Part shown: piece by piece, positions 17,054 to 26,127 of the stretch | Layout: each line of letters starts with the position of its first letter | Numbering within the stretch: position 1 is the stretch's first letter | NCBI RefSeq assembly: GCF_030700285.1 | Contig: NZ_JAUYZJ010000038.1 | Location: forward strand, 1-46,009 | Length of the DNA: 46,009 nt | Direction of reading: 5' to 3' | Source of the DNA: Methylobacterium sp. NEAU K | GTDB lineage: Bacteria > Pseudomonadota > Alphaproteobacteria > Rhizobiales > Beijerinckiaceae | Notes under the pieces: model-generated | Told to the model about the DNA's origin: nothing | The model's input: the letters and a program-made list of their open reading frames with translations, nothing else | Database searches by the model: none | Position numbers and translations under genes: made by a program

Positions 17054-18110
17054 ACGGTCTCGGCCGACCGGGATCCTGTACGACCGGCCCCCCGGGGCCG
17101 GCTTGCCGGCCCGTCGGCTTCGGCTCGGGTCCCTGAGCGTGGTGCGGGGTCGACCCGGCGGCCACGGAGGACAGCCCGAGGACGGGAGCGGCCCTGCGGC
17201 CCCGCAGGCCTCGCGTCAGCCGAACCCCGGCCGACTCCCGGCCGGACTCCCGCCCCCTGCGCAGGGAGACGCGACCGTACCGCCTGGACGGCCGTGCGCG
17301 TCAGGCCCGGAACGCCAGCGAAGCGACCATCACGCCACATCCTTCAGGGACGGCGCGTGAGCCGTCGATCCCTCGTTTGCACCGAACCCGCGGTTGGCGG
17401 CCATTTGGACGACGACCATCAGCCTGTGAATGTCCATCGGGCCCTGAGCCGTTCGCGCGCGTTCCCGATCCGCACGGGCGGCGATCCATTGCCGCGCCGT
17501 CTTCAACGACCTCCAGCGGGGCAGGCGGCTGACGCGCCTGTGGCTCGGAACGCAGAATAGATAGCGTCTTGCGATCACGGAAATCTCCATCGGCCGGATG
17601 CCGTGAGGCTCAGGATCGAAATCCCTGCCGCCTCCGCAGTCTTTCCAGTTCGACGAGAGGGTCGTTGATCCAGCGCAAGGCCGCCGGGAGAATGCCAGGA
17701 TCGGGGCTGATTGCCGGATCATCACGCTTCGCACATCCCGGTCGCGCATCCGCAGCCCCAGGCCGCCCGCGGAGGACACCCGACACGCGGGTCGAGGCCA
17801 CAAGCCTCCTGGAACGGCGCGCAGGCCCGGCGGCACAGCCCGGTCGCCATTGGTCTCGCCGCGATCGCGAGACAGGCGCCTGTGCGGTGGCGATGCCCTG
17901 ACGCGAGGCGTCGGTTCGCCGGCCTGATCCTTCAGGAACCCGGCCACTGCGCCGTCTTCGAGGCGGTCCCGGGCCGCGTCACATCGGGACGCCCCTCAAG
18001 GACGCGCACCCGAACACCGCGCGATCGAGCGCGTCGGCAGGACATGCGGCACGAGGCCGCCGCTGACAGGCGCTGGCCCGAGAGAGACCAAGAGGGCCCA
18101 AAGGTTGATC
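17054..18110. other. Gene-poor kilobase downstream of selC
   Basis: No frame is convincing. Two minus-strand stretches look faintly coding: 17330-17590 (86 codons from an ATG without a ribosome site, basic, starting MEISVIARRYLFCVPSHRR) and the end of a frame at 17610-17690 (ALRWINDPLVELERLRRRQG). They may be remnants of small genes. A GC-rich palindrome at 17084-17101 could be a terminator for the preceding gene. The tRNA 3' end points into this region. Confidence 0.4.
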
Positions 18111-18203
18111 TGGCGGAAGCGGATGGGAATCGAACCCACCGTACGCTGTTGGCGTACCACTGGTTTTGAAGACCAGGGGGGCCACCAGACCCCGTTCGCC
18201 TCC
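18111..18203 (-). tRNA. selC: tRNA-Sec (anticodon UCA)
   Basis: On the minus strand this is a 93-base tRNA with the encoded CCA end. It has a long acceptor arm beginning GGAGGCG and ending CGCTTCC-G-CCA, a GGGG/CCCC D-stem, an anticodon stem CTGGT/ACCAG with loop CTTCAAA (UCA anticodon at 18169-18167), a long extra arm (GTACGC/GCGTAC) and a T-arm with TTCGATT. UCA with these features identifies the selenocysteine-inserting tRNA. It implies that selA, selB, selD and at least one selenoprotein, often formate dehydrogenase, exist elsewhere in the genome. None is in this window. The eighth acceptor pair reads A-C. Confidence 0.95.
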
Positions 18204-18334
18204 GCGGGCGGGGGTACGGCCCTGCGCCGACCCGGTCAAGCGCGGCCCTCTGCGGCGGATTGGGGCGCCGCCGGTTTCACCCCAGCGCTCCATTCGTATT
18301 AATTCCGCCACACTGTTGTGGCCCTGCACCAGTC

Positions 18335-20773
18335 ATGCCGTTCCTGCGACGCTCACCGCCTGTGGAAGGCACCGCGCCGGACCCCGACGGGGCTGCCCGC
18401 TCGCCTGCCACGTCGGTCGGCGCGGGGGTCGGCCAAATGTCGAGCCGAGGTTCGAGCCAGGAGGCGGGCCAGGATTCACCGGCCGCGGAGCCGAGGACGC
18501 TGGCGGATTCGCTGCGGCCCGGGCCGCGCGGGCCGGGCTGGATCGGCGCCGCCGTGGTGGTGACCGCGCTGATCTCGGCGCTGGCGACCTTCCTGATCCT
18601 CGCCGGCGTGATCCGGGTGACGCCGACGCCGGCCTACGGCGTGACGCTGCTCGCCATCAACGCCGTCCTGGTGCTCGGGCTCGCCTTCGTGATCGCCTGG
18701 GAGGCGCGGGTCTTCCTGCACGCCCGCAAGGCCAACGCGGCGGTCGCCCGCCTGCACTCGCGCATCGTCGGCCTGTTCTCGCTGATCGCGATCCTGCCCA
18801 CCGTGCTCCTGGCCGTGGTCGCCTCGGTGACCATCGACCGGGGCCTGTCGCTGGGCTTCACCGACCGGGTCCGCGACGTGGTGCTCAAATCCGTCGAGGT
18901 CGCCGACGCGTATCAGGAGAACCAGTGCCAGTCGCTCGCCCGGGAGATCCGCATCCTGGTGGACGACCTCACCCGCGCGCGCCCCAACTTCGACGTGGAC
19001 CGGGCCTGGTTCGAGAGCTTCCTGACCACCCGGGCGACCAACCTCGGCCTGCCGGTGGCGCAGATCATGCGCGGCCCCACCGACGTGGTCGCCCGGGCCA
19101 AGATCGACGTGCTCAAGCAAGTGCGCCTGCCCTCGGCGGCGGCCTTCGAGGAGGCGGCGAAATCGGCCGACCCGATCTGCCTGCTGCCCTCCGAGGGCCG
19201 GGTCTTCGCCGCGCTCCTGCGGATGCCGGCCTACGACGACGCCGTGCTGATGGTGCAGCGGGAGGTCAGCCAGCTCGCCATCGACTTCCCCGGGGTCTCG
19301 CGCGCGGCGGCGGCCGAGTACCTCACCTACGATTCGCTCCGGCGCTCGATCCAGATCACCTTCGCGTCGGTGTTCCTGCTGATCGCCCTGATCGCGCTGC
19401 TGTCGGCGGTGTGGTTCGGCATGAACTTCGCCAACCGCTTCGTCGCGCCGATCCGGCGGCTGATCAACGCCGCCGACCAGGTCGCGTCCGGCAACTTCTA
19501 CGCCCAGGTGCCCACCAAGAAGACCAGCGGCGACCTGGCCCATCTCGGCGAGAGCTTCAACAAGATGACGCAGGAGCTGCGCCGGCAGCATGCCGGGCTG
19601 ATCGCCGCCAACGACCTGATCGACACCCGCCGCCGCTTCACCGAGGCGGTGCTGTCGGGGGTCTCGCCCGGGGTGATCGGCCTCGACGCGGCGGGCTTCG
19701 TCACCATCGCCAACCCGGCCGCCGAGCGGATGCTCGACCTGGAGAGCGACGCCCTCGTCGGCCAGTCGCTGGCCCGCGCGGTGCCGGAGCTCGCCCCGGT
19801 GCTGGCCGAGAGCGAGAGCCGCCAGCGCGCCCTGCAGCAGCAGCTCCAGCTCACCCGGTCGCGGGGCGAGCGGACCGTGACCGTGCGGGTGACGAGCGAG
19901 CAGGCCCAGGAGACATCGCGCGGCTCGGTGGTGACGCTGGACGACATCACCGACCTCGTCCAGGCCCAGCGCAGCTCGGCCTGGGGGGATGTGGCCCGCC
20001 GCATCGCCCACGAGATCAAGAACCCGCTGACCCCGATCCAGCTCTCGGCCGAGCGCATCCGGCGGAAATACGGGAAGGTGATCACCGCCGACAAGGAGGT
20101 GTTCGACCAGTGCACCGCCACGATCGTGCGCCAGGTGGACGAGATCAAGCGCATGGTCGACGAGTTCTCGGCCTTCGCGCGGATGCCGAAGCCGGCGATC
20201 GCCCCCAACGACCTCACCGAGATCGCCAAGCAGAACCTGTTCATGATGCGCGTGGCGCACCCCGACATCGACTTCGCGTTCTCGGCCCAGGGCGGGGCGG
20301 GCGCCGCGGAAAAAATCGTGGCGGCCTTCGACATAAGGCTCCTGTCGCAGGTGATCACCAACATCCTGAAGAACGCCGTCGAGGCGGTGGCCGAGGTGCC
20401 CGAGGCCGAGCTCGGCAAGGGCAAGATCGCCCTGAACCTCGCGGTCGAGGACGGCTTCGCGGTGATCAGCGTCACCGACAACGGCAAGGGCTTTCCGGTC
20501 GAGGGGCGCCAGCGGCTGCTCGAGCCCTACATGACGACGCGCGAGGGCGGCACCGGGCTGGGGCTTGCCATCGTCAGCAAGGTGCTTGAGGAGCACGGCG
20601 GCGGGATCGAGCTGAACGACAACCCCGCCGGCCGCGGCGGGCAGGTGCGGATGCGGGTCCCGCGCGAGCACGGGCCCGAGCCGTCCGCGGCGGCCCCCGA
20701 GACCAGTCCCGTCACGACAGAGGAGAAGGGCGCCGCACCGACGGCCCCCCGGATCGCGGAGATGCACGCATGA
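18335..20773 (+). CDS. ntrY: Nitrogen-regulation sensor histidine kinase NtrY
   Basis: An 812-residue membrane sensor kinase. After a disordered N-terminus come transmembrane helices at about 70-150, an extracytoplasmic region, another helix near 350, a HAMP domain (NRFVAPIRRLINAADQVASG), a PAS domain (about 435-520) and the HisKA-HATPase core with phospho-acceptor His559 in RRIAHEIKNPLTPIQ, N box NILKNAVEAV and G boxes DNGKGFP and GGTGLGLAI. It phosphorylates NtrX. The start is uncertain: ATG 18437 gives 778 residues and follows a G-rich stretch, and either would keep all domains. The gene overlaps ntrX by four bases (ATGA). In many alphaproteobacteria ntrBC precede ntrYX; here selC and non-coding DNA do. 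Confidence 0.93.
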   Translation: MPFLRRSPPVEGTAPDPDGAARSPATSVGAGVGQMSSRGSSQEAGQDSPAAEPRTLADSLRPGPRGPGWIGAAVVVTALISALATFLILAGVIRVTPTPAYGVTLLAINAVLVLGLAFVIAWEARVFLHARKANAAVARLHSRIVGLFSLIAILPTVLLAVVASVTIDRGLSLGFTDRVRDVVLKSVEVADAYQENQCQSLAREIRILVDDLTRARPNFDVDRAWFESFLTTRATNLGLPVAQIMRGPTDVVARAKIDVLKQVRLPSAAAFEEAAKSADPICLLPSEGRVFAALLRMPAYDDAVLMVQREVSQLAIDFPGVSRAAAAEYLTYDSLRRSIQITFASVFLLIALIALLSAVWFGMNFANRFVAPIRRLINAADQVASGNFYAQVPTKKTSGDLAHLGESFNKMTQELRRQHAGLIAANDLIDTRRRFTEAVLSGVSPGVIGLDAAGFVTIANPAAERMLDLESDALVGQSLARAVPELAPVLAESESRQRALQQQLQLTRSRGERTVTVRVTSEQAQETSRGSVVTLDDITDLVQAQRSSAWGDVARRIAHEIKNPLTPIQLSAERIRRKYGKVITADKEVFDQCTATIVRQVDEIKRMVDEFSAFARMPKPAIAPNDLTEIAKQNLFMMRVAHPDIDFAFSAQGGAGAAEKIVAAFDIRLLSQVITNILKNAVEAVAEVPEAELGKGKIALNLAVEDGFAVISVTDNGKGFPVEGRQRLLEPYMTTREGGTGLGLAIVSKVLEEHGGGIELNDNPAGRGGQVRMRVPREHGPEPSAAAPETSPVTTEEKGAAPTAPRIAEMHA

Positions 20774-22134
20774 GCGCCGATATCCTGATTGTCGACGACG
20801 AGGCCGACATCCGCGACCTCGTGGCGGGCATCCTCGACGACGAGGGCCACCGCTGCCGCACCGCCGGCGGGTCGGACGAGGCGCTGGCCGCCATCGAGGC
20901 GCGGCGCCCGCACCTGGTGTTCCTCGACATCTGGCTGCAGGGCTCCCGGCTCGACGGCCTGCAGGTGCTCGACCTGATCAAGGCGGCCAATCCCGACCTG
21001 CCGGTGGTGATGATCTCGGGCCACGGCAACATCGAGACCGCGGTCTCGGCCATCAAGGCGGGGGCCTACGACTTCATCGAGAAGCCGTTCAAGGCCGACC
21101 GGCTGATCCTGGTGGCGGAGCGGGCGCTGGAAGCCTCGCGGCTCCGGCGCGAGGTGCGCGACCTGACGGCGCGCTCGGGGACGGCCAACCGCATCGTCGG
21201 CGGCTCGCTCGCGATCAACCAGCTCCGCCAGACCCTCGACCGGGTGGCGCCGACCAACGCCCGGGTGATGATCACCGGGGCGCTGGGCTCCGGCAAGGAA
21301 CTCGCCGCGCGCAGCCTGCACAAGGCCTCGGCCCGGGCGAGCGGCCCGTTCGTGCTGCTCAACGCGGCGGCGATCCTGCCCGAGACCATGGAGGCGGAGC
21401 TGTTCGGCGTCGAGGGCGAGACCGGCCGGCGTGTCGGCGCCCTGGAGGAGGCCCATGGCGGAACCCTCTACCTCGACGAGGTCGCCGACATGCCGCGCGA
21501 GACCCAGAACCGGATCCTGCGCGTCCTGGTCGACCAGAACTTCCAGCGGGTCGGCGGCACGACCCGCGTCCATGTCGACGTGCGGATCATCTCGTCGTCC
21601 TCCCGGGACCTGCAGGAGGAGATCGCCGCGGGCCGCTTCCGCGAGGACCTGTTCCACCGGCTCTCGGTAGTGCCGATCCGGGTGCCGGCCCTGTCCGAGC
21701 GCCGGGAGGACGTGCCCGAGCTGATCCAGTTCTTCATGGACAACATCTCGTCCCAGACCGGCCTGCCGAAGCGGGTGATCGCCGAGGACGCGATGGCGGT
21801 GCTTCAGTCGCACAACTGGCCGGGCAACGTCCGCCAGCTCAAGAACAACGTCGAGCGGCTGATGATCCTCACCCAGGCCGACCCGGACCAGGAGGTCACC
21901 TCCGAGATGCTGCCCTCCGAGATCGGCGCCCTGGTGCCGACCACCCCGGGGGGCGCGGGCGGCGAGAAGCTGATGAGCCTGGCGCTCCGCGAGGCGCGGG
22001 AGATCTTCGAGCGCGAGTACCTCGTGGCGCAGATCGCGCGGTTCTCGGGCAACATCTCGCGCACCGCCGAGTTCATCGGCATGGAGCGCTCGGCCCTTCA
22101 CCGCAAGTTGAAATCCCTCGGCATCGGCCCGTGA
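20770..22134 (+). CDS. ntrX: Nitrogen-regulation response regulator NtrX
   Basis: A 454-residue response regulator: receiver domain (1-120, phospho-acceptor Asp53 in VFLDIWLQGS), a sigma-54 AAA+ type domain (about 145-370, Walker A region GALGSGKE, Walker B GGTLYLDEVADMP, arginine-finger region) and a Fis-type helix-turn-helix at the C-terminus (NISRTAEFIGMERSALHRKL). The GAFTGA loop that contacts sigma-54 is absent: the protein reads ELFGVEGETGRRVGALEEAH. This absence is, to my knowledge, usual for alphaproteobacterial NtrX, which then acts at non-sigma-54 promoters. The Walker A also departs from the standard GESGTGKE. Translationally coupled to ntrY. Confidence 0.95.
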   Translation: MSADILIVDDEADIRDLVAGILDDEGHRCRTAGGSDEALAAIEARRPHLVFLDIWLQGSRLDGLQVLDLIKAANPDLPVVMISGHGNIETAVSAIKAGAYDFIEKPFKADRLILVAERALEASRLRREVRDLTARSGTANRIVGGSLAINQLRQTLDRVAPTNARVMITGALGSGKELAARSLHKASARASGPFVLLNAAAILPETMEAELFGVEGETGRRVGALEEAHGGTLYLDEVADMPRETQNRILRVLVDQNFQRVGGTTRVHVDVRIISSSSRDLQEEIAAGRFREDLFHRLSVVPIRVPALSERREDVPELIQFFMDNISSQTGLPKRVIAEDAMAVLQSHNWPGNVRQLKNNVERLMILTQADPDQEVTSEMLPSEIGALVPTTPGGAGGEKLMSLALREAREIFEREYLVAQIARFSGNISRTAEFIGMERSALHRKLKSLGIGP

Positions 22135-22300
22135 GAGGGGCGCCGATCCGTCACGGATCGGACCGGCCGGGCCTTGCTTGCGCCCACGCTTTCGCGCGGT
22201 CATGCTGTATACACGGTCGCGCGCGGGATGATCGGACGATCCCGCGCGTGGCGTATCGATTCCGGGCTGATCGGGCCGGGACAACAAGAAGGCAAAGAAG

Positions 22301-22552
22301 ATGGCGGGCGAACGCGCACAGAACCTTCAGGACACGTTCCTCAATCATGTCCGCAAGAACAAGATCCCGCTGACCATCTTCCTCGTGAACGGCGTCAAGC
22401 TCCAGGGCGTGGTCACCTGGTTCGACAATTTCTGCGTGCTGCTGCGCCGGGACGGCCACTCGCAGCTCGTCTACAAGCACGCGATCTCGACGATCATGCC
22501 CGGCCATCCGGTGCAGCTGTTCGAGCCGGACGAGACCGCCGAGAAGGCGTGA
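22301..22552 (+). CDS. hfq: RNA chaperone Hfq
   Basis: An 83-residue Sm-like hexameric RNA chaperone pairing small RNAs with mRNAs. It contains the Sm1 motif (TIFLVNGVKLQGVVTWFDNF) and the Sm2 motif (YKHAISTIMP), with the QNLQD N-terminus that forms the proximal poly-U site. The short C-terminus is typical of alphaproteobacteria. It is separated from ntrX by 166 bases, which may hold its own promoter, and precedes hflX, an order conserved in Rhizobiales. Confidence 0.98.
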   Translation: MAGERAQNLQDTFLNHVRKNKIPLTIFLVNGVKLQGVVTWFDNFCVLLRRDGHSQLVYKHAISTIMPGHPVQLFEPDETAEKA

Positions 22553-22611
22553 GCGGCCCCAGCGGAGGGCACGTCGGGTCCGGCGATAGGGATCCAGGAT
22601 GGAACGCGGGT

Positions 22612-22650
22612 CCCCCTTTCCTGAAGGGAGAGGGATAGGCCGAGGGGTGC
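22612..22650 (+). repeat. Dispersed-type repeat, left copy
   Basis: The segment starts with CCCCCTTTCC, then has GGGAGAGGGA and ends AGGGGTG. It matches the reverse complement of 22714-22753 (blocks CCCCCT, GGGAAAGGG, GGGGTGAGG). Repeats of this CCCTCTCCC/GGGAGAGGG type are common between genes in proteobacteria. Confidence 0.6.
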
Positions 22651-22713
22651 GACCTTCCCGGAAGAGGCTCGCGCCGAACGCGCGTCGATGGCGTGCTCAG
22701 TCCCAAGGCGTCT

Positions 22714-22753
22714 CCTCCCTCACCCCGACCCTTTCCCGCACGGGAGAGGGGGC
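22714..22753 (-). repeat. Dispersed-type repeat, right copy (inverted)
   Basis: This is the inverted partner of 22612-22650, also containing an internal small hairpin (TCCCG and CGGGA around a short loop). The spacing of about 65 bases permits a long imperfect stem in the transcript. Confidence 0.6.
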
Positions 22754-22925
22754 GCATCGCGCCAGATCCCGCCCGATGCGTGACCGCGGTGGACCGTACG
22801 CGGGCCGTGCGGATATCTGCCCTGTTCCCCGCCTCAAGCCTTGGCCCGGCCCGCCCGCATCCCCATTCTGTCGGATCCGATCTCTCGAACGAAGCCGCCG
22901 GCGATCCGGCGGTGTCAAAGGCTGC

Positions 22926-24338
22926 ATGAGCGAGACGCTGACGTCCGGCGAAGCCCGCCTCCAGGCGCAGGCCGCCCCCGAAGGGGAGATCGCCGCGGCG
23001 ACCCACACCCTGGTGATCGGGCCCTACCCGGCGCGCGGGACGGGCGGCCCCGGACACGGTCCCGCCGCGCCGACGCGCTCCGTCGAGGCGCGCCTCGACG
23101 AGGCGACCGGGCTCGCCGCCGCGATCGAGCTCGACGTGATCGAGAGCCTCGCGGTCAGCCTGCCGCGCATCCGGCCCTCGACCTATCTCGGCAAGGGCCG
23201 GGTCGAGGAGATCGCCGGGCTGATCCGCGCCCGGGATATCGGCCTCGTGGTGATGGACTGCGCCCTCTCGCCGGTGCAGCAGCGCAACCTCGAGAAGGCC
23301 TGGGGCGCCAAGGTCATCGACCGCACCGGCCTGATCCTGGAGATCTTCGGGCGGCGCGCCTCGACCCGGGAGGGCACCCTCCAGGTCGAGCACGCGCACC
23401 TCGCCTACCAGAAATCCCGCCTGGTCCGGTCCTGGACCCACCTGGAGCGCCAGCGCGGCGGCTTCGGCTTCCTGGGCGGCCCCGGCGAGACCCAGATCGA
23501 GGCCGACCGGCGCATGATCCAGGAGCGCATGACCCGGATCGAGCGCGACCTTGACGCGGTGGTGCGCACCCGCGGCCTGCACCGGCAGAGCCGGGCCCGG
23601 GTGCCGTACCCGATCGTCGCGCTGGTGGGCTACACCAATGCCGGCAAGTCGAGCCTGTTCAACGCCCTGACCCAGGCCGAGGTCACCGCCAAGGACATGC
23701 TGTTCGCCACCCTCGACCCCACCGCCCGGGCGACCAAGCTGCCCCACGGCGAGACCGTGATCCTGTCGGACACGGTGGGCTTCATCTCCGACCTGCCGAC
23801 GCCGCTGATCGCGGCCTTCCGGGCCACCCTGGAGGACGCGATCGAGGCCGACGTGCTCCTGCACGTGCGCGACGTCAGCCACGTCGATTCCGAGGCGCAG
23901 GCGGAGGATGTCGGCGAGGTGCTGCGCGAACTCGGCATCGAGACCACGGCCGAGCGGATCATCGAGGTCTGGAACAAGGCCGACCTCCTCGACGCCGACG
24001 AGCGCAACCGCCTCATGAACCTCAGCGGCCAGGCCAAGGCCCGCAACGACCGCGACAGCGCCGCGCCGGTGCTGGTCTCGGCGCTCACCGGGGAAGGGCT
24101 TTCCGCCCTCACGGCCCGGATCGAGGCGCGGATCGGCCGCCATCGCGCCAGCTTCGCGGTGTCGCTGCCGCCGGAGGACGGGGCGGCGCTCAACTGGCTC
24201 TACGAGAACGCCGAGATCCTCGACCGCCGGTCGGAGGCCGACGGCACCCTGCACCTCGCGGTGCGGATCGCCCCCGAGAAGGAGCCGCGCTTCCTCAACC
24301 GCTTCGGTGCGGCGCGGCGCCTCGGCCGGAGCGGGTGA
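22926..24338 (+). CDS. hflX: GTPase HflX
   Basis: A 470-residue ribosome-associated GTPase that rescues or splits stalled ribosomes. The N-terminal HflX domain carries RPSTYLGKGRVEEIAGLI and MDCALSPVQQRNLEKAWG. It is followed by the linker motif RRGASTREG-like segment (RRASTREGTLQVE), the coiled coil around GGPGETQIEADRRMI, and the G domain with G1 GYTNAGKSS near residue 235, G3 DTVGFI and G4 NKAD. All essential motifs are present. The ATG at 22926 gives the usual N-terminal length. Its stop overlaps the start of the next gene, so the cyclase is likely translated from the same message. Confidence 0.96.
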   Translation: MSETLTSGEARLQAQAAPEGEIAAATHTLVIGPYPARGTGGPGHGPAAPTRSVEARLDEATGLAAAIELDVIESLAVSLPRIRPSTYLGKGRVEEIAGLIRARDIGLVVMDCALSPVQQRNLEKAWGAKVIDRTGLILEIFGRRASTREGTLQVEHAHLAYQKSRLVRSWTHLERQRGGFGFLGGPGETQIEADRRMIQERMTRIERDLDAVVRTRGLHRQSRARVPYPIVALVGYTNAGKSSLFNALTQAEVTAKDMLFATLDPTARATKLPHGETVILSDTVGFISDLPTPLIAAFRATLEDAIEADVLLHVRDVSHVDSEAQAEDVGEVLRELGIETTAERIIEVWNKADLLDADERNRLMNLSGQAKARNDRDSAAPVLVSALTGEGLSALTARIEARIGRHRASFAVSLPPEDGAALNWLYENAEILDRRSEADGTLHLAVRIAPEKEPRFLNRFGAARRLGRSG

Positions 24339-25732
24339 TGGCCTCGGGCGGGGCCCGAAGAGCGCTCTGCGACGAAGTGGCGACCGAGTCGGCGGAGCCC
24401 GCGCCGAAGAGCGCGTCACCCCCCGAGGCCGGAGCCGTTCCCGCCCTCCGGACGGCGCGGGAATCCGCCGCGCGCAAGGCGGAGGCGGACCGGGACGACG
24501 CCGCGGTGCTGCGGGCCATGCGGGCGGGCGGCGGCCTGCGCCTGCTCGGGCTGCGGATCGTCATCGTGCTGGTGCTGCTGATGGCGGCCCAGGCCTATGA
24601 CGGCTCGCTGCACGCCCTCAGCCACTGGATCATCCTCGGCCTCTACGGCCTCGGGACGGTCTGGTTCGGGCTGGGAGAGCGGGGCGAGGGGCCGTCCGCC
24701 ACCGCCTATGGCTGGGCCGGGACCCTGCTCAATGCCGGGCTCGCCGTCTACGTGATCATCGAGCACATGCTGGCCGGCGGCGGGGCGGGCCTCGGCGCCG
24801 ACGCGGTGAGCCGGCTGCCGGCCTTCCTGCTCCTGCTCCAGACCGGCCTGAGCATGCGGGTGGCGCAGACGGTGCTGTTCTGCGCGCTGGTGACGGCGTG
24901 CTGGAGCGCGGCCTTCCTGGTCGGGCTGGCGCATCCGGAGCTGTTCCCGGGGCCGGACACCTTCCCGACCGCGCAGATCACCGGGCTCGCCACCTTCGTG
25001 GCGGCGGGGCTCCTGGTGGTCGACGGCGTGACCCGCCTGCGCGACGCGGTGGCGCGGGCGCTGCGCATGGAGCATGAGCGCGCCCGGCTGGCGCGCTTCG
25101 TGCCCGATGCGGTCGCCCTCGACCTCGCCGGCGAGGACGCGTTTTCCGCCCGGGGCGCGCACCGGCGCCACGCCTGCCTGATGGTCCTCGATATCCGCGG
25201 CTTCTCCCGGCTGAGCCGCGAGCACCCGCCCGAGGCGATGGTGGCGGCCCTGCTCGCCGTGCGGGCGGCCGCGCAGGCGGCGGTGGCGGAGCAGGGCGGC
25301 CTCGTGGACAAGTATGTCGGCGACGCGGTGCTGGTGCAGTTCGTGGTCGGCCGCCCCGACGCGCAGGCGCAGGCGGCGCTCACCTGCGCCCTGGCGATCC
25401 ACGACCGGATCGCCGCCCTCAACGCCGCCCGGGCGGCGGACGGTCTGTTCACCCTGCGGGTCGTGGTCGCCCTGCATGCGGGCGACCTCCTGGTCGGCGT
25501 GTTCGACGACGGCGTGCGGGCCGAGTACACGGTGCTGGGCCCGGCGATGAACGCCCTGTCGCGCCTCGAGGGCCGGGCCAAGGCGGCCGAGATCGAGATC
25601 GCCGCCTCGGGGGATTTCCTGGACCTGCTCGGGGGCCCGCTGCCGCCGGGCGTCCGGGCCGTCCCGGTGCCGGACGCCGCGCCGTCCGGGCGGCCCGCCC
25701 TGTTCGCCATCGCGTCGGAGCCGGCCGCCTGA
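24338..25732 (+). CDS. Membrane-anchored class III adenylate cyclase
   Basis: A 464-residue protein with about five or six hydrophobic helices (around 70-235) and a C-terminal class III cyclase domain (about 270-440). Catalytic features: metal-binding Asp in LMVLDIRGFSRL and in KYVGDAVLVQF, substrate-selecting Lys (DKYVGD) and Thr (EYTVLG), and transition-state Asn and Arg in MNALSRLE. Lys plus Thr or Asp points to ATP rather than GTP, so cyclic AMP is the expected product. The ATG overlaps the hflX stop by one base (TGATG); a GTG three bases earlier is possible. The N-terminus (about 60 residues, Ala/Glu/Arg-rich) is disordered. The gene is the last of the ntrYX-hfq-hflX string; a GC-rich hairpin follows at 25765-25784. 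Confidence 0.85.
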   Translation: MASGGARRALCDEVATESAEPAPKSASPPEAGAVPALRTARESAARKAEADRDDAAVLRAMRAGGGLRLLGLRIVIVLVLLMAAQAYDGSLHALSHWIILGLYGLGTVWFGLGERGEGPSATAYGWAGTLLNAGLAVYVIIEHMLAGGGAGLGADAVSRLPAFLLLLQTGLSMRVAQTVLFCALVTACWSAAFLVGLAHPELFPGPDTFPTAQITGLATFVAAGLLVVDGVTRLRDAVARALRMEHERARLARFVPDAVALDLAGEDAFSARGAHRRHACLMVLDIRGFSRLSREHPPEAMVAALLAVRAAAQAAVAEQGGLVDKYVGDAVLVQFVVGRPDAQAQAALTCALAIHDRIAALNAARAADGLFTLRVVVALHAGDLLVGVFDDGVRAEYTVLGPAMNALSRLEGRAKAAEIEIAASGDFLDLLGGPLPPGVRAVPVPDAAPSGRPALFAIASEPAA

Positions 25733-25764
25733 GGGCGGGCCCGTCCCTGGACTCCGCCGTCGGC

Positions 25765-25784
25765 GCCCGGGCGTCCTCCCGGGC
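25765..25784 (+). terminator. Hairpin after the cyclase gene
   Basis: A 7-bp stem GCCCGGG/CCCGGGC around the six-base loop CGTCCT, 33 bases after the stop. No T run follows, so the terminator call is tentative. Confidence 0.35.
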
Positions 25785-25886
25785 CTCCGCAGGAGACCGC
25801 GCCCCGACACCCCCGTCCCGGGAACAAGCGCGGCTTTGATCCGTTCGGTCGGCGCGGCGCAGGGTCGCGGAGAATCGAACAGCCCT

Positions 25887-26114
25887 ATGAACAAGCTCAT
25901 CCTCGGCGCGACGCTCGCGCTCGGCCTCGTCCTCGGCGCCGCCAGCCCGACCCTGGCCTCCCCGGGCGACGGCCTCGACCGGAACGCCGCCGCCCAGGGC
26001 AATGACCGCTTCGGCGGCATGCACCGCAACGCCCGGAGGGAGTCCCGGATGATGCGCCATCACATGATGCACCGGCACCATCACCACCACATGATGCGCC
26101 GCCACTATCGCTGA
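25887..26114 (+). CDS. Small exported His/Met-rich peptide
   Basis: A 75-residue protein with an N-terminal signal peptide (MNKLILGATLALGLVLGAAS, likely cleaved near TLA-SPG) and a mature part of about 50 residues whose last 25 are mostly His, Met and Arg, including five consecutive His. Such composition suggests periplasmic binding of copper, nickel or another soft metal, but no family is recognised. The longer upstream frame is rejected because the signal peptide starts at 25887. A strong 12-bp hairpin follows at 26128-26154, so it is probably a single-gene transcript. Confidence 0.7.
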   Translation: MNKLILGATLALGLVLGAASPTLASPGDGLDRNAAAQGNDRFGGMHRNARRESRMMRHHMMHRHHHHHMMRRHYR

Positions 26115-26127
26115 GCGCACGGGTCCC

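Larger units (their letters stand above)
22553..22925. other. hfq-hflX intergenic region with an inverted repeat pair
   Basis: These 373 bases hold no gene. They contain two inverted copies of a purine/pyrimidine-biased repeat, listed separately, that could fold on one another and influence read-through from hfq to hflX. Confidence 0.5.
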
